From: Thauera phenylacetica B4P
Lineage (GTDB): Bacteria; Pseudomonadota; Gammaproteobacteria; Burkholderiales; Rhodocyclaceae
DNA: 54,064 nucleotides
Assembly (NCBI RefSeq): GCF_000310225.1
Contig: NZ_AMXF01000005.1
Coordinates: 1-54,064 of the forward strand
Direction: 5' to 3'
Shown: positions 33,983 through 43,754 of the stretch, in pieces
Position numbering within the stretch: the first letter of the stretch is position 1
Layout: every line of letters starts with the position of its first letter
Translations under genes and position numbers: made by a program
Notes under the pieces: generated by a model
The model's database searches: none
What the model was told of the DNA's origin: nothing
The model's input: the letters and a program-made list of their open reading frames with translations, nothing else

Positions 33983-35970
33983 GTGACCGCCGAGACGACG
34001 ATTTCCGTATCCGCCCGAACCCTCCAAAGGCCCCGATGAACCGGGGCCAGGGCTTCGTCTCGAAGGTGCTCAAGCAGGCGGGCAAGGCCAGCGGCGGCAA
34101 ATCGGCGATGCGCCGTCCTCGCACTGGCGGCAACGGACAGCACTCCGGCCAGCGGCCCGGCTCGCGCCTCGGGCGCGGCCACACGGCGGCGCGCTTCGCG
34201 GGCGCGAAGCTCACTCCCATGTCGCGGCGCGTAACCATCAAGACGCTGCTGGTCAATCAGCGCCAGGCCAGCCCGCAGTCGCTCGCCAAGCACCTTCGCT
34301 ACATCGAGCGCGATGGCGTAGGCCGCGAAGGCGAGCCTGGCCAAGCCTACGGGCCACAGACCGATGCTGCCGACCTCGACGCCTTCACGGAGGGCTGCGC
34401 CGACGACCGGCACCATTTCCGCTTCATCCTCTCGCCTGAGGATGGCGCGGAGCTGGAAGACCTGCGCACCTATACGCGGCACCTCATGGGTCGCATGGAG
34501 GCCGACCTGGGCACGGGCCTCGATTGGGTAGCCGTCAACCACTGGAACACCGACAACCCGCACACGCACATCGTCGTGCGTGGGCGCGACGACACCGGCA
34601 AAGACCTCATCATCGCGGGCGACTACATCGCCGATGGCTTCCGCCATCGCGCTGCTGAGCTGGCGACCGAATGGCTGGGGCCGCGCACGGAGCTCGAAAT
34701 CCAGCAGACCTTGCAGCGCGAGGTGGAACAAGAGCGGTGGACGAGCCTGGATCGCACCCTGCAACGCGAGGCCGGCGAGGACGGCCGAGTGCAGATCGAA
34801 CGCTTCAACGAACCGCGGCTGCAACGCCAGCGCCTGTTGCTGATCGGCCGCCTGCAACGCTTGCAGCGCCTGGGCCTGGCCGGCGAGATGCAGCCCGGCA
34901 CATGGGCTGTCCATGCCGACGCGGAAAAGACCCTGCGCGCCCTGGGCGAGCGTGGCGACATCATCCGCACCATGCAACGGGCCATGCGCGGCGAGCCGCG
35001 TGAGCTGGCGGTATTCGAGCCGGGCGACGACGGCCGCACCATCCTCGGCCGCGTAGCCGCGAAGGGGCTGGCCGACGAGCTGCGCGATCGGGGCTATCTG
35101 GTCATCGACGGCGTGGACGGCAAGGCCCACTACGTCGCGCTCAACGCCCACGACGAGCTGGCGAACTATCCGACCGGCGCCGTGGTGGAGGTGAAGGGAT
35201 CGGCCGACGTGCGCGCAGCCGACAGGAACATCACCGCACTGGCGAGCGGTGGCCTGTACCGCACTGACCATCATCTGGCCGTCGCGCAGGGTCAGGCTGT
35301 GCCGGGTCGTGATCCGCACGAAGTCGTCGCGGCCCACGTCCGCCGGCTGGAAGCCCTGCGCCGGGCCGGCATTGTGGAGCGCGTGGCCGAAGGTCTATGG
35401 AAGGTGCCGCACGATCTGCCGGAGCAGGGCCGCCGCTACGACGCGCAGCGCCTGGGCGGCGTGGCCGTGGAACTGAAATCGCACCTGCCTATCGAGCGGC
35501 AGGCCCGCGTGATCGGGGCCACTTGGCTCGACCAGCAACTGATCGGCGGCGGCTCTGGCCTGGGCGACCTGGGCTTCGGCAGCGAGGCCAAACAGGCGAT
35601 GCAGCAGCGCGCCGACTTCCTGGCCGAACAGGGGCTGGTCGAGCGGCGCGGGCAGCGCGTAATCCTAGCCCGGAACCTGTTGGGCACGCTGCGCAATCGG
35701 GAATTGGCGCAGGCCGCCAAGGACATTGCGGCCGAAACCGGCCTGGAGCATCGCCCGGTGGCCGACGGGCAGCGCGTGGCGGGCATCTACCGGCGCTCCG
35801 TCAAGCTGGCCAGCGGACGCTACGCCATGCTCGATGACGGCATGGGTTTCAGCCTGGTGCCGTGGAGGCCAGTCATCGAGCAACGGCTGGGACAGCAGAT
35901 CGCCGCGACGATCAAAGACGCCGGTGTGTCCTGGGATATGGGGCGGGGACGGGGGGTGTCGATCGGCTGA
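33979..35970 (+). CDS. VirD2-like relaxase (DUF3363)
   Basis: The start at 33979 follows AGGGAG and overlaps the previous ORF, giving 663 residues (MSDRRDDDFRIRPNPPKAP). The relaxase domain shows VTIKTLLVNQRQASPQSLAKHLRYIERDG with a candidate catalytic Tyr. The metal-binding motif NPHTHIVVRG follows, with His195 and His197. The C-terminal half is DUF3363 and ends naturally at VPWRPVIEQRLGQQI...GRGVSIG. It would nick oriT and lead the strand into the recipient. It is the last backbone gene before cargo. Confidence 0.93.
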   Translation: MSDRRDDDFRIRPNPPKAPMNRGQGFVSKVLKQAGKASGGKSAMRRPRTGGNGQHSGQRPGSRLGRGHTAARFAGAKLTPMSRRVTIKTLLVNQRQASPQSLAKHLRYIERDGVGREGEPGQAYGPQTDAADLDAFTEGCADDRHHFRFILSPEDGAELEDLRTYTRHLMGRMEADLGTGLDWVAVNHWNTDNPHTHIVVRGRDDTGKDLIIAGDYIADGFRHRAAELATEWLGPRTELEIQQTLQREVEQERWTSLDRTLQREAGEDGRVQIERFNEPRLQRQRLLLIGRLQRLQRLGLAGEMQPGTWAVHADAEKTLRALGERGDIIRTMQRAMRGEPRELAVFEPGDDGRTILGRVAAKGLADELRDRGYLVIDGVDGKAHYVALNAHDELANYPTGAVVEVKGSADVRAADRNITALASGGLYRTDHHLAVAQGQAVPGRDPHEVVAAHVRRLEALRRAGIVERVAEGLWKVPHDLPEQGRRYDAQRLGGVAVELKSHLPIERQARVIGATWLDQQLIGGGSGLGDLGFGSEAKQAMQQRADFLAEQGLVERRGQRVILARNLLGTLRNRELAQAAKDIAAETGLEHRPVADGQRVAGIYRRSVKLASGRYAMLDDGMGFSLVPWRPVIEQRLGQQIAATIKDAGVSWDMGRGRGVSIG

Positions 35971-36070
35971 AGCTACTCCAAGAGAACGGTCATCGCGCCA
36001 TCGCAGAGACATACTACCGGGCAGCGCTGTCGGCACACTTGATGGCTGGCATAGGGCTCGCGCACCCGGC

Positions 36071-38443
36071 TCACCGGATCAGTAAATCACTTGGATCGCC
36101 GATGCCATCAATAGCGGTGCGCTGTGCGCGATCGAGCAGCACCTCGCGACTCCAACCGGCTACGGTCGCTGCTGCATCCACCACATGTGCCCAGGTGCAG
36201 CGGTTGGCGAACAGCATGCCAGGGACATCGAAGGTACCGCCGCGGCTGATGTAGCCAAGGGCGCGAGTCTTGGCGGGGCCACTGTCAATGCGGCGCAGAA
36301 TGCCAAGCATGGGTTCCGGGCGAGTGTGCGTGACAATCACGCGCGGCAGGCCCGATGGGAACAGTGTGCTAACGGTTACGTCGTCATCGACGAATTCAGC
36401 TTCGATGGCATCGCGTGGAATACGCAGGCGGCCGGGTTCCAGGACGACGGTGACACAGGCGCACTTGCCCAGCTCAGCGAGGTGCTGCTGTGCCTTGATT
36501 GCCTCGTCCAACTGGTAGGCGCCCAGCGCGATGAGTTGCACCTCGGCATTGGCGGGATTGCCTATCAGATGGGCTGCGCCGTCACGGATCAGACGTTGCG
36601 CCGATTCGGCGTCGAAGCGATTCTCCACGTCGCGCTTGGAGACGATCAGGCAAGCCAGCTGGCCGCGTCCAGCATAGACGTCACGCAGTGCGGCGACGGC
36701 GGTATTGCCATCCACCGGGAACAGCACGCGCGAGGTGTCAGACATTTCGCCCAGCAGGGCTTCACCGATGGTCGGATCTTGGTGCGACTGTTCGTTCTTC
36801 GCATTCTCCCAAGTGTGCGAGGTGACGATAAGCGGCACCGACAGCCAGTCAGCTGGCCGGCCGGCCTGACGCTGGTGGCGGGCGAAGATGATTTCCTGCC
36901 GTATCAGGCCAAGCATCTTGACCGCGAAGGCCTCGTAGCTGACGACCAGATTCAGTCCGCCTTTGTTGCCGAGTGCTGCCGCAGCCACAGCTTCCTCGTT
37001 GAGCGCGGTGATGATGGCGCCGTGCAAATCCTCAGGCACACCGGCTTCGGGCTCGTTGACGCGGTGCTTGAGCAGCGCCAACGTGCCGCCCATTTTGTTG
37101 CTGGCCAATTCGTCAGGGTTGCCGATACGCATGCGCAGATCGGGATTGGCCTTGGCGAATTCGACAAACCACTGATCCAGAGCCGTCATTGCACTGCCTT
37201 CGCTGCCTGGTGTCTCCCAGCATGGCTCGGGCAGTTTGGGCGCGGCGGGATAGCGATGCGCCATCGGATTCGCGCTCTCCAGCGGACGTTGTTGGGCGGC
37301 ATGGCACGCGAAGGCGTCGAGTGCGGCGTTGAGTTCAACAGGCGGAACGAACAGCGCCGCCGCGCTCTCGTTGAACAGCCCGCGCATGGCGGCATCGGTG
37401 TGTGGATTGCCGCTCAGCGGCAGGTTGTGCGCGGCATTGCTGCCTGCACCGGGAAAGCCGAAGCCCTTCTCGGTCTCGGCGATCACGTAAGGCAGAGGCG
37501 CCGGATAGCGCCGATCCGGATCGGCGGCGAAGGCATGCAGCGTGTCCTCGGCTTTGAGGATCGCCCAGGCGATCGCGGACGGGTCGCGACCATCGACGAT
37601 CACTGGATCAAAGCCGTTGTGGCGCACGTCTTCAGCCAGCCATTGCGCACCGCCTTCTTGCATGATCTGAGTACGCTGCTCGATGCGGCGGCCATTGAGA
37701 ATCATCACCGGCACGGCGAAGCCGCTGTCCTGCGCGCGCCACCAGCGTGGTGCCCAGTCCGGGCCGCGCTGTTCCTCGAAGGCACCGTCGCTGAGAAAGG
37801 CAACCAGCGATTCGCCAGGCAGCGGCATGTGGATGTACTGCAGTTCGGCAAAGCCGAGGTAGCCGCCTTCGGACACGGCGCCGGCGGTGTTGGGGCCGGC
37901 ATGGCTGCCCAGCGGCACAGCCGGGAGGCCCTGCGCATTGATGGCATAGGAATAGAAATCAGCGCACAGGCGCGACAGGCCTTCCTCACTGCGGTCGTAA
38001 CGGCCCCGCTGCGCGGGCGAGATGTCGCCGGTGAGCGCATTGACGGCTTCGATGGCGGCGACGCAGTGGCCTTGGCCCATGATCCAGCCGCGCGTGCTGC
38101 CGGTGAGCGCGTTGGCGAGCAGGTAGCCGACGAAGGCCTGCACCATGTTCAGCGAGCCACCGGTGTGGCCTTCTGGCGTCAGCTTGAAGTCCTCCTCAGC
38201 CAGCAGCGCGCCGGACAGGTCAATGCGCTTCGCATAGGTCATGTGCGCGACCACGTTCATTGCCACGCAACCCAAGCGGTCGGCGGCAGCAAGCAAGGTG
38301 TAGGCTGTCGCCTCATCGGCAACGCGGCCATCGGCGATCAAACCGGCTACCAATGCATCTACACGTGCGACGGTCTCCTCGTGATGGACGATGGGGCCGT
38401 GGCCGGCAAACCAGCGCTGGCGAATGATGGAACCGGTGGTCAT
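36071..38443 (-). CDS. xfp: Xylulose-5-phosphate/fructose-6-phosphate phosphoketolase
   Basis: The 790-residue product is full length for the thiamine-diphosphate-dependent family. It splits xylulose-5-P or fructose-6-P with phosphate into acetyl-phosphate plus glyceraldehyde-3-P or erythrose-4-P. Landmarks are the N-terminal AAADRLGCVAMNVVAHMTYAKRIDLSG, the cofactor region GWIMGQGHCVAAIEAVN, GHTGGS and the late WENAKNEQSHQDPTIGEALLGEM. It follows acetate kinase by 42 bp in the same direction. The two would form an ATP-yielding acetyl-P shunt. It ends convergent with the relaxase. Confidence 0.96.
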   Translation of the reverse strand: MTTGSIIRQRWFAGHGPIVHHEETVARVDALVAGLIADGRVADEATAYTLLAAADRLGCVAMNVVAHMTYAKRIDLSGALLAEEDFKLTPEGHTGGSLNMVQAFVGYLLANALTGSTRGWIMGQGHCVAAIEAVNALTGDISPAQRGRYDRSEEGLSRLCADFYSYAINAQGLPAVPLGSHAGPNTAGAVSEGGYLGFAELQYIHMPLPGESLVAFLSDGAFEEQRGPDWAPRWWRAQDSGFAVPVMILNGRRIEQRTQIMQEGGAQWLAEDVRHNGFDPVIVDGRDPSAIAWAILKAEDTLHAFAADPDRRYPAPLPYVIAETEKGFGFPGAGSNAAHNLPLSGNPHTDAAMRGLFNESAAALFVPPVELNAALDAFACHAAQQRPLESANPMAHRYPAAPKLPEPCWETPGSEGSAMTALDQWFVEFAKANPDLRMRIGNPDELASNKMGGTLALLKHRVNEPEAGVPEDLHGAIITALNEEAVAAAALGNKGGLNLVVSYEAFAVKMLGLIRQEIIFARHQRQAGRPADWLSVPLIVTSHTWENAKNEQSHQDPTIGEALLGEMSDTSRVLFPVDGNTAVAALRDVYAGRGQLACLIVSKRDVENRFDAESAQRLIRDGAAHLIGNPANAEVQLIALGAYQLDEAIKAQQHLAELGKCACVTVVLEPGRLRIPRDAIEAEFVDDDVTVSTLFPSGLPRVIVTHTRPEPMLGILRRIDSGPAKTRALGYISRGGTFDVPGMLFANRCTWAHVVDAAATVAGWSREVLLDRAQRTAIDGIGDPSDLLIR

Positions 38444-38485
38444 ACGATTGTCCTTCTTTGGTGCCGATGAACCCTGCGTGGGACA

Positions 38486-39694
38486 TCACCCGGCGATCAT
38501 GAGTTTCTGCGTACAGCGTGCTGCGACCCATTCCTCGTTGGTGGGCTCCAACGCGACACGCACGCGGCTGCCAGTGGTGGAGATGACGGGGGCATTAATG
38601 GTGTTGGCATCGGCATCGAGCTTGATGCCGAGGAAGGCCAGGTCGCGGCAGACGCGCTCGCGCACGAAGGCGTTGTGCTCACCGACACCGGCAGTGAACA
38701 CGAGCAGATCCAGGCCGCCCAGGACTGCGGTCAGCGCGCCGATCTCGCGCACGATGCGGCGCACGTAGAGCGCCAGCGCGATGCGGGCGCGTTCGCCAGC
38801 CTCACCGGGATCATTCTCGTGCTTCACCACCACGCGCGGTTCGGCCGAAATCCCGGAAACACCGAGAAGGCCGGACTGGTTGTAAAGCGTGCTGCCCACT
38901 TCTTCCAGCGAAAGTCTTTCGACCTCCATCAAGTAGAGCAAAGCGCCGGGATCGAGCGAGCCCGTGCGGGTGCCCATCATCAGGCCGTCAAGCGCGGAAA
39001 AGCCCATCGTGGTGGCGACGCTTTCCAGGTTCTGCATAGCGCACAAGCTGGCCCCGCTGCCGAGGTGCGCAACAATGGTGCGGCCTCGTGCCAGATCACC
39101 ATGGCGCTCGGGCAGAGCGTGGCTCATGTAGTCGTACGAAAGCCCGTGGAAACCGTAGCGGCGCAGACCGCGTTCCCAGGCTGAATACGGTAGCGGCAGG
39201 ATCTGCTCCACCTTCGGCAGGCTGTGGTGAAAGGCAGTGTCGAAACAGGCCACTTGCACGATGTCCGGGCGCTGCTCCAGCAAAAGTCCCATCGCCTTCA
39301 GCGGGAACGGTTGGTGCAGTGGGGCCAGCGGAATGTAGCTGCGCAGGTCGTCCAGCATCTGCTGGGTGACAAGGGTGGGGGCCCAATAGCGGCTCCCACC
39401 ATGCACTACGCGATGCGCCACGGTGGTTACGCGGCGGCCATCAAGGCGTTTGCTGATGCGTTCCTGAATAAACTGCAGGGCGGCGGTGTGCGGATGCTCG
39501 GCATCCAGTTCCACCGGAAACGGCTCCACGCCGGATTCGCCGAAATTCGGTGCAGGCCCGCCGATACCTTGTACCTTGCCGTTCCAGAGCGGCGTGCGCG
39601 GCAATGGGTCGGCATCAACAGGGAATACTGCGAACTTGATGCTTGAGGAACCGCAGTTGAGCACCAGGATGAGGCTCGGCTGTGAGTTGCTCAT
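38486..39694 (-). CDS. ackA: Acetate kinase
   Basis: Converts acetyl-phosphate and ADP to acetate and ATP. The 402-residue product opens ILVLNCGSSSIKFAVF (phosphate-binding ASKHA motif). HRVVHGG lies near residue 96 and ACFDTAFHHSLP near residue 147. GFHGLSYDYMSHAL, GSGASLCAMQNL, GTRTGSLDPGALLYLM and FTAGVGEHNAFVRE follow. It is the partner of the neighbouring phosphoketolase. A phosphotransacetylase gene is not present in the window. Confidence 0.97.
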   Translation of the reverse strand: MSNSQPSLILVLNCGSSSIKFAVFPVDADPLPRTPLWNGKVQGIGGPAPNFGESGVEPFPVELDAEHPHTAALQFIQERISKRLDGRRVTTVAHRVVHGGSRYWAPTLVTQQMLDDLRSYIPLAPLHQPFPLKAMGLLLEQRPDIVQVACFDTAFHHSLPKVEQILPLPYSAWERGLRRYGFHGLSYDYMSHALPERHGDLARGRTIVAHLGSGASLCAMQNLESVATTMGFSALDGLMMGTRTGSLDPGALLYLMEVERLSLEEVGSTLYNQSGLLGVSGISAEPRVVVKHENDPGEAGERARIALALYVRRIVREIGALTAVLGGLDLLVFTAGVGEHNAFVRERVCRDLAFLGIKLDADANTINAPVISTTGSRVRVALEPTNEEWVAARCTQKLMIAG

Positions 39695-39748
39695 CGTGAC
39701 TCTCTCGATCGTGATGTCTTATGCGAACCGGTCTGTGAAAAATCCCTG

Positions 39749-40222
39749 TCAGCGTTTCCCATAGAACTGCTCCACGAACGATTGCCGGAAGCTTTGGTGG
39801 CAGGCCAGGCAGCTTTGCTGCGTTTTGGAAAACGCTGTAATCACGGCCTGGCCGTCGCCCCGCTTCGCGGCATCCCCCATGGCGGTCGCGGCGTCGTGGA
39901 CGTGGCCATCGAAGTCTCGAAACTTTCCGGCATCAGTGCCAAGCCAGCCGAGGATGCGCATCTTTTCCGAAAGGGGCGGTTCGGCGTGCTTGGCGATTTT
40001 TGGCGCCAACTCGGCGACCAGCGCCCATTCTTCCTTGGAAATCGCGCCAGTGACGGCTTGCATGTCACGGCCAAGCTTCTCCATGACGGTGCGCAGTGCC
40101 ATTGGTTTCGTGGCCTCTACGGACTGTGCGCCAAGTCCTGTTGCGGTAATGGCCAAGGCCACGGACAAGGCGACTGTGAAAAGCGAGCGGGTGTTCAAGG
40201 GGTGGCTCACGGGATTCTCCAT
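39749..40222 (-). CDS. Cytochrome c' (class II c-type cytochrome)
   Basis: The 157-residue product has a signal peptide (NTRSLFTVALSVALAITATGLGAQS). A helical bundle follows, and the haem motif CLACH (Cys138, Cys141, His142) lies near the C-terminus. That is the position characteristic of cytochrome c'-like proteins. These bind NO or serve in periplasmic electron transfer. It is encoded 50 bp downstream of the LpxR-like gene and 54 bp upstream of ackA. I choose ATG 40222; the longer upstream frame overlaps the neighbour. Confidence 0.9.
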   Translation of the reverse strand: MENPVSHPLNTRSLFTVALSVALAITATGLGAQSVEATKPMALRTVMEKLGRDMQAVTGAISKEEWALVAELAPKIAKHAEPPLSEKMRILGWLGTDAGKFRDFDGHVHDAATAMGDAAKRGDGQAVITAFSKTQQSCLACHQSFRQSFVEQFYGKR

Positions 40223-40272
40223 GGGGGTCGTTGATGAATGTTTTGCAAACGGGCTGATGGTGGCTGGCATGC

Positions 40273-41472
40273 TCAAAATTCGATGCTCAGGGCAATCGAT
40301 CCGAAGGCGTGGCGGCCGATCTGCTGGTCGAACTCGCGGGTTCTCCAGACGCGCATGACTGCAAGCCGCACGCCGTGCCCGGCAACAATCCATTGGCTGC
40401 TGATGCCGATGGCCGCCTGAACGACCCAGGGCCGACGGCTGACGTGGTGACTGTGGCGAAACAGGTTTCCGTCGAGCGAGAAGTCCCAGGCGACCGCCTT
40501 GGCCTCGAGGTTCAGGAAGACATGCGCGCCGGGTTTGGGCGCCAAGGCCGATTGCGGTGTTGTCGTGCGCAAATCGGCAACCGCTGAAGGTGGCCGGTTT
40601 TCCGCGCCAGGGCGGATTGGATAGCTGCCGAAGTCGTTCGGAATGTTCCAGCCGGCCCGCCATTCCACCCCGGTGCTGGCCGCGGTTTCAATGTTTCCGA
40701 TCCGCAGGGCATAGCTGCCGATCACGTCGCTGTCCCATCCTGGCTGGACGGCACCCTCCGTGTACGACTTGAACTTGCGCTCCATGGCCATCTGGAACGC
40801 AGGCTCGTTGCGCAACTGGTTGTCCCAGCCGCGAAATCGCTCGATGCCACGCACCCGATGCACCAGATCCTGCGACTTCTCTGCCAGCGACCAGGGGCCG
40901 ATCACGCCCAGGGTTAGTTCGCGTACGTCCAGCATTTCATAGCTGGCAGCCTGTGGGTGGATTCGGCGATTCCACGCCAGGCCCAGGTAGAGCAGGCCAG
41001 CGTACGGCCGATCGTCGGCAATCAGATCGGTACGCGTCTTGTCCTCGGGTGTGTACATAGACTGGCCAAAGCGAACGACAAGGTTTTGCGACGATGCCTG
41101 GGCGCCGGAGTCTCGCCAGAACTCGGGATCAGCCCAACCGATGAAACGGGCGTACCAACCGATCGGCCGGGGCAGGCACTCCGGGCGGAGCGCACCTTGC
41201 AGATCGCGCGACACCAAGGTCAACGCCACCCCATTGGTGTAGTTGCGGTCGGTGCCGGTGAACAAATCGTTCTCCAGGCGCAAGGTCCCGCCCCTCCAGC
41301 GCAGGGATTGCTCGGGCGGACAGTGGGAAAGATCAATCGAGAGCGGGAGTTCCGCGCTGCGGGCAGCGTTGGAACCGAGCGCCGCGCCGGCAAGCAGCAA
41401 CGCGGTGGCGGCCCATATCGGCCGCGGCGTCTTGGTGCCGCGCAGGCGCGCATTCTGCTTGCCCATCCGCAT
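40273..41472 (-). CDS. LpxR-like outer-membrane lipid A deacylase (DUF2219)
   Basis: The 399-residue product has an N-terminal signal peptide (IWAATALLLAGAALGSNAARSA). The LpxR-type opening LRLENDLFTGTDRNYTNGVALTLV follows, with the conserved N-D and Y-T-N-G residues. Later come DDRPYAGLLYLGLAWN and alternating strands up to the C-terminal IALSIEF, typical of a 12-strand barrel. LpxR removes the 3'-linked acyl chain of lipid A. ATG 41472 overlaps the LOG stop (TGATG); GTG 41475 is an alternative. Confidence 0.85.
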   Translation of the reverse strand: MRMGKQNARLRGTKTPRPIWAATALLLAGAALGSNAARSAELPLSIDLSHCPPEQSLRWRGGTLRLENDLFTGTDRNYTNGVALTLVSRDLQGALRPECLPRPIGWYARFIGWADPEFWRDSGAQASSQNLVVRFGQSMYTPEDKTRTDLIADDRPYAGLLYLGLAWNRRIHPQAASYEMLDVRELTLGVIGPWSLAEKSQDLVHRVRGIERFRGWDNQLRNEPAFQMAMERKFKSYTEGAVQPGWDSDVIGSYALRIGNIETAASTGVEWRAGWNIPNDFGSYPIRPGAENRPPSAVADLRTTTPQSALAPKPGAHVFLNLEAKAVAWDFSLDGNLFRHSHHVSRRPWVVQAAIGISSQWIVAGHGVRLAVMRVWRTREFDQQIGRHAFGSIALSIEF

Positions 41473-42338
41473 CACGCTGGCCCGCCATCCACTGCCCGAT
41501 CGACGTAAAAGCGTTCGAGGGCGTCGATGATTTCCTCGGCTTCGTCCACGCAGGTGAACAAGTCGAGATCCGATGGTGATACATAGCCTTCGTCGAGCAG
41601 AAGATCAAAATCGACGGCGCGGCGCCAGAATGCGCGCCCCGCAAGAATCACCGGAATCCGCTTCATCTTGCCGGACTGGATCAAGGTCAGCACCTCGAAC
41701 AGCTCATCAAGCGTTCCATAGCCGCCGGGGAAGGCCACCAAACCTTTTGCGTGCAGCAGGAAATGCATCTTGCGCACCGCGAAATAGTGAAACCGGAACG
41801 CCAGCTCCGGACACATATAAGGGTTCGGCGCTTGTTCGTGCGGCAGCGTGATGTTGAGGCCGATCGAGCGTGCGCCAGCCTCGAAGGCACCACGGTTGGC
41901 CGCCTCCATGATGCCCGGCCCGCCGCCAGTGACGACGACGAAGTCACGGCGGTTCTGCTGCTGAAATCGTGCAGAGATCAGGCTTGCGAAGCGTCGCGCC
42001 TGCTCATAGTGGCGCGCTTGATCCACCCGGCGTCGGGCCTGGGCGAGTTCCCGCGCCAGCTTGGCATCGGACGGCGCGGCGCGTGTCTGTCGCTCCAGCG
42101 TGTCGCGGCGCGCAGCCGCGGTTTCGGCGTCGCTGATGCGGGCACTGCCGAAGACCACCACCGTCGAATGGATCCCTTGTTCGTGCAGGATGCGTTCGGG
42201 CTTGAGCAGTTCGAGCTGCAGCCGCAATGGCCGCAGTTCTTCCTGGCCAAGCAAGTCGATGTCCTCGTATGCGAGGCGGTAAGTGGGTGAATCGAGGATG
42301 GCGCGCAGGCGCTCGTCAGGATTTGCCGACGGGGTCAT
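41472..42338 (-). CDS. LOG-family protein (TIGR00730)
   Basis: The 288-residue product has the Rossmann-type LOG motifs VVTGGGPGIMEAANRGAFEAG and PGGYGTLDELFEVLT. They hydrolyse nucleoside 5'-monophosphates in LOG cytokinin enzymes and PpnN-type nucleosidases. The N-terminal 60 residues (SPTYRLAYEDIDLLGQEELRPLRLQLELLKPE) are the extension seen in bacterial relatives. Its start overlaps the MBL gene stop by ATGA, so the two are coupled. Substrate is not certain; PpnN-like nucleotide cleavage is the best guess. Confidence 0.88.
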   Translation of the reverse strand: MTPSANPDERLRAILDSPTYRLAYEDIDLLGQEELRPLRLQLELLKPERILHEQGIHSTVVVFGSARISDAETAAARRDTLERQTRAAPSDAKLARELAQARRRVDQARHYEQARRFASLISARFQQQNRRDFVVVTGGGPGIMEAANRGAFEAGARSIGLNITLPHEQAPNPYMCPELAFRFHYFAVRKMHFLLHAKGLVAFPGGYGTLDELFEVLTLIQSGKMKRIPVILAGRAFWRRAVDFDLLLDEGYVSPSDLDLFTCVDEAEEIIDALERFYVDRAVDGGPA

Positions 42339-43747
42339 CGCTCGACCGCCAGAAAATCCGGCCAGCGCAGCACATGACCATATTCGGGCACCGTAACCTG
42401 CCAGCCGAGTTGCTGTTGCAAGAGTTCGGCGAAGGCCTGCGCGGCGGACAGTTCCCCATGCACCACGAAGGTTTGCGCCGGGGGTTGAACAAAACCCCGA
42501 GCCCAATCCAGCAACGCCTTCTGGTCGGCATGCGCGGAGAGGCCGTCCACGCTGTGGATCGCCGCACGTACCGGGATGTCCTCACCGAAGATGCGTACAC
42601 GTTCGGCACCCTCGATCAGGCGCCGACCAAGCGTCCCCTGCGCCTGAAAACCGGGAAACAAGATGCTGCATTCCCGGCGTGGCAAATTGTGGCGAAGGTG
42701 GTGCCGGATGCGCCCCGCATCGCACATGCCACTGGCAGAAATAATGATGGCCCCGGAGCGGATCCGGTTCAGCGCCATGGACTCCTCAGCGCTCTCCGTG
42801 AAGTGCAGGTATGGGAGGTTTTCGCCGCGCGCATGCCACCCGGCCAGGTGTTTTGCCTGTTCGTCGAATAGTTCAAGATGCTCGCGCGTGATGCGCGTGG
42901 CCTGCGTGGCCATTGGCGAATCGACGAATACCTTCGGTTGCCGCAGCCGCCCCTCGCAGGTTAGTCGGTGCAGGTGATAAAGGATTTCCTGGGTTCGGCC
43001 GACCGCGAAGGCCGGCACAATGACATTGCCGCCGCGTTCGAACAATGTTTTTTCGACGATGCCGATCATTTCCTCTTCGGTCGCCGAGAAATCCTTGTGC
43101 TGGCGGTTGCCGTAGGTGGACTCGATGACGAGGATGTCGGCGTCCTCGATGGGTGTCGGGTCGCGCAGTATTGGGCGCCCCGGCTGACCGAGGTCGCCAC
43201 TGAAGACGAGCTTTGTCGGGTAGCCATATTCGGTAACCCAAACCTCGATGATGGCCGACCCAAGAATGTGCCCGGCATCGCGGAAACGTGCGCGCACCCC
43301 GACGCGGGGCGCGAACTCCCGGTCGTATTCGACGCCTCGCGCCTGCTGCAAGCAGTCGCTGGCATCCTGCAGCGTATACAGCGGCGGCAGTGCGTCCTTT
43401 CCGCGGAGTCGCTGCGCATTGCGCTTTGCATCGCTCTCCTGGATGTGAGCGCTGTCGGGCAGCATCACGCCCAGCAGATCAACCGTGGCGGTGGTGGCAT
43501 AGATGGCGCCTTTGAACCCGGCACGCGTGAGTTTGGGTAATAGCCCGCTATGGTCGATATGGGCATGGGTCAGGAGCACGAAATCAATCGCCGCCGGGTC
43601 GAACGGGAATGGTTCATGGTTGCGTGCCGCCGCCGTGCGTCCGCCCTGAACCATGCCGCAATCCACCAGGAAGCGTACGTTGAGCGCTTCCACCAGGAAA
43701 CACGACCCGGTAACTTCGCGCGCAGCGCCCAGAAAATGCAGTTTCAT
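42335..43747 (-). CDS. Metallo-beta-lactamase-fold beta-CASP hydrolase
   Basis: The 470-residue product has the MBL zinc motif THAHIDHSG near residue 58, GDLGQPGRPI and ESTYGNRQH. The beta-CASP domain and a C-terminal RNA-specificity motif HSVDGLSAHADQKALLDWA follow. The family comprises RNA exo/endonucleases such as CPSF73/RNase J-like enzymes. The island version is stable in this neighbourhood together with LOG and DUF2892. The RNA target is unknown. Confidence 0.93.
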   Translation of the reverse strand: MKLHFLGAAREVTGSCFLVEALNVRFLVDCGMVQGGRTAAARNHEPFPFDPAAIDFVLLTHAHIDHSGLLPKLTRAGFKGAIYATTATVDLLGVMLPDSAHIQESDAKRNAQRLRGKDALPPLYTLQDASDCLQQARGVEYDREFAPRVGVRARFRDAGHILGSAIIEVWVTEYGYPTKLVFSGDLGQPGRPILRDPTPIEDADILVIESTYGNRQHKDFSATEEEMIGIVEKTLFERGGNVIVPAFAVGRTQEILYHLHRLTCEGRLRQPKVFVDSPMATQATRITREHLELFDEQAKHLAGWHARGENLPYLHFTESAEESMALNRIRSGAIIISASGMCDAGRIRHHLRHNLPRRECSILFPGFQAQGTLGRRLIEGAERVRIFGEDIPVRAAIHSVDGLSAHADQKALLDWARGFVQPPAQTFVVHGELSAAQAFAELLQQQLGWQVTVPEYGHVLRWPDFLAVER

Positions 43748-43754
43748 GGGATGC

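Noticed and set aside
33502-35337. 611-residue minus-strand frame opposite the relaxase
   Set aside because: Shadow of the relaxase gene; no domain and no start signal.
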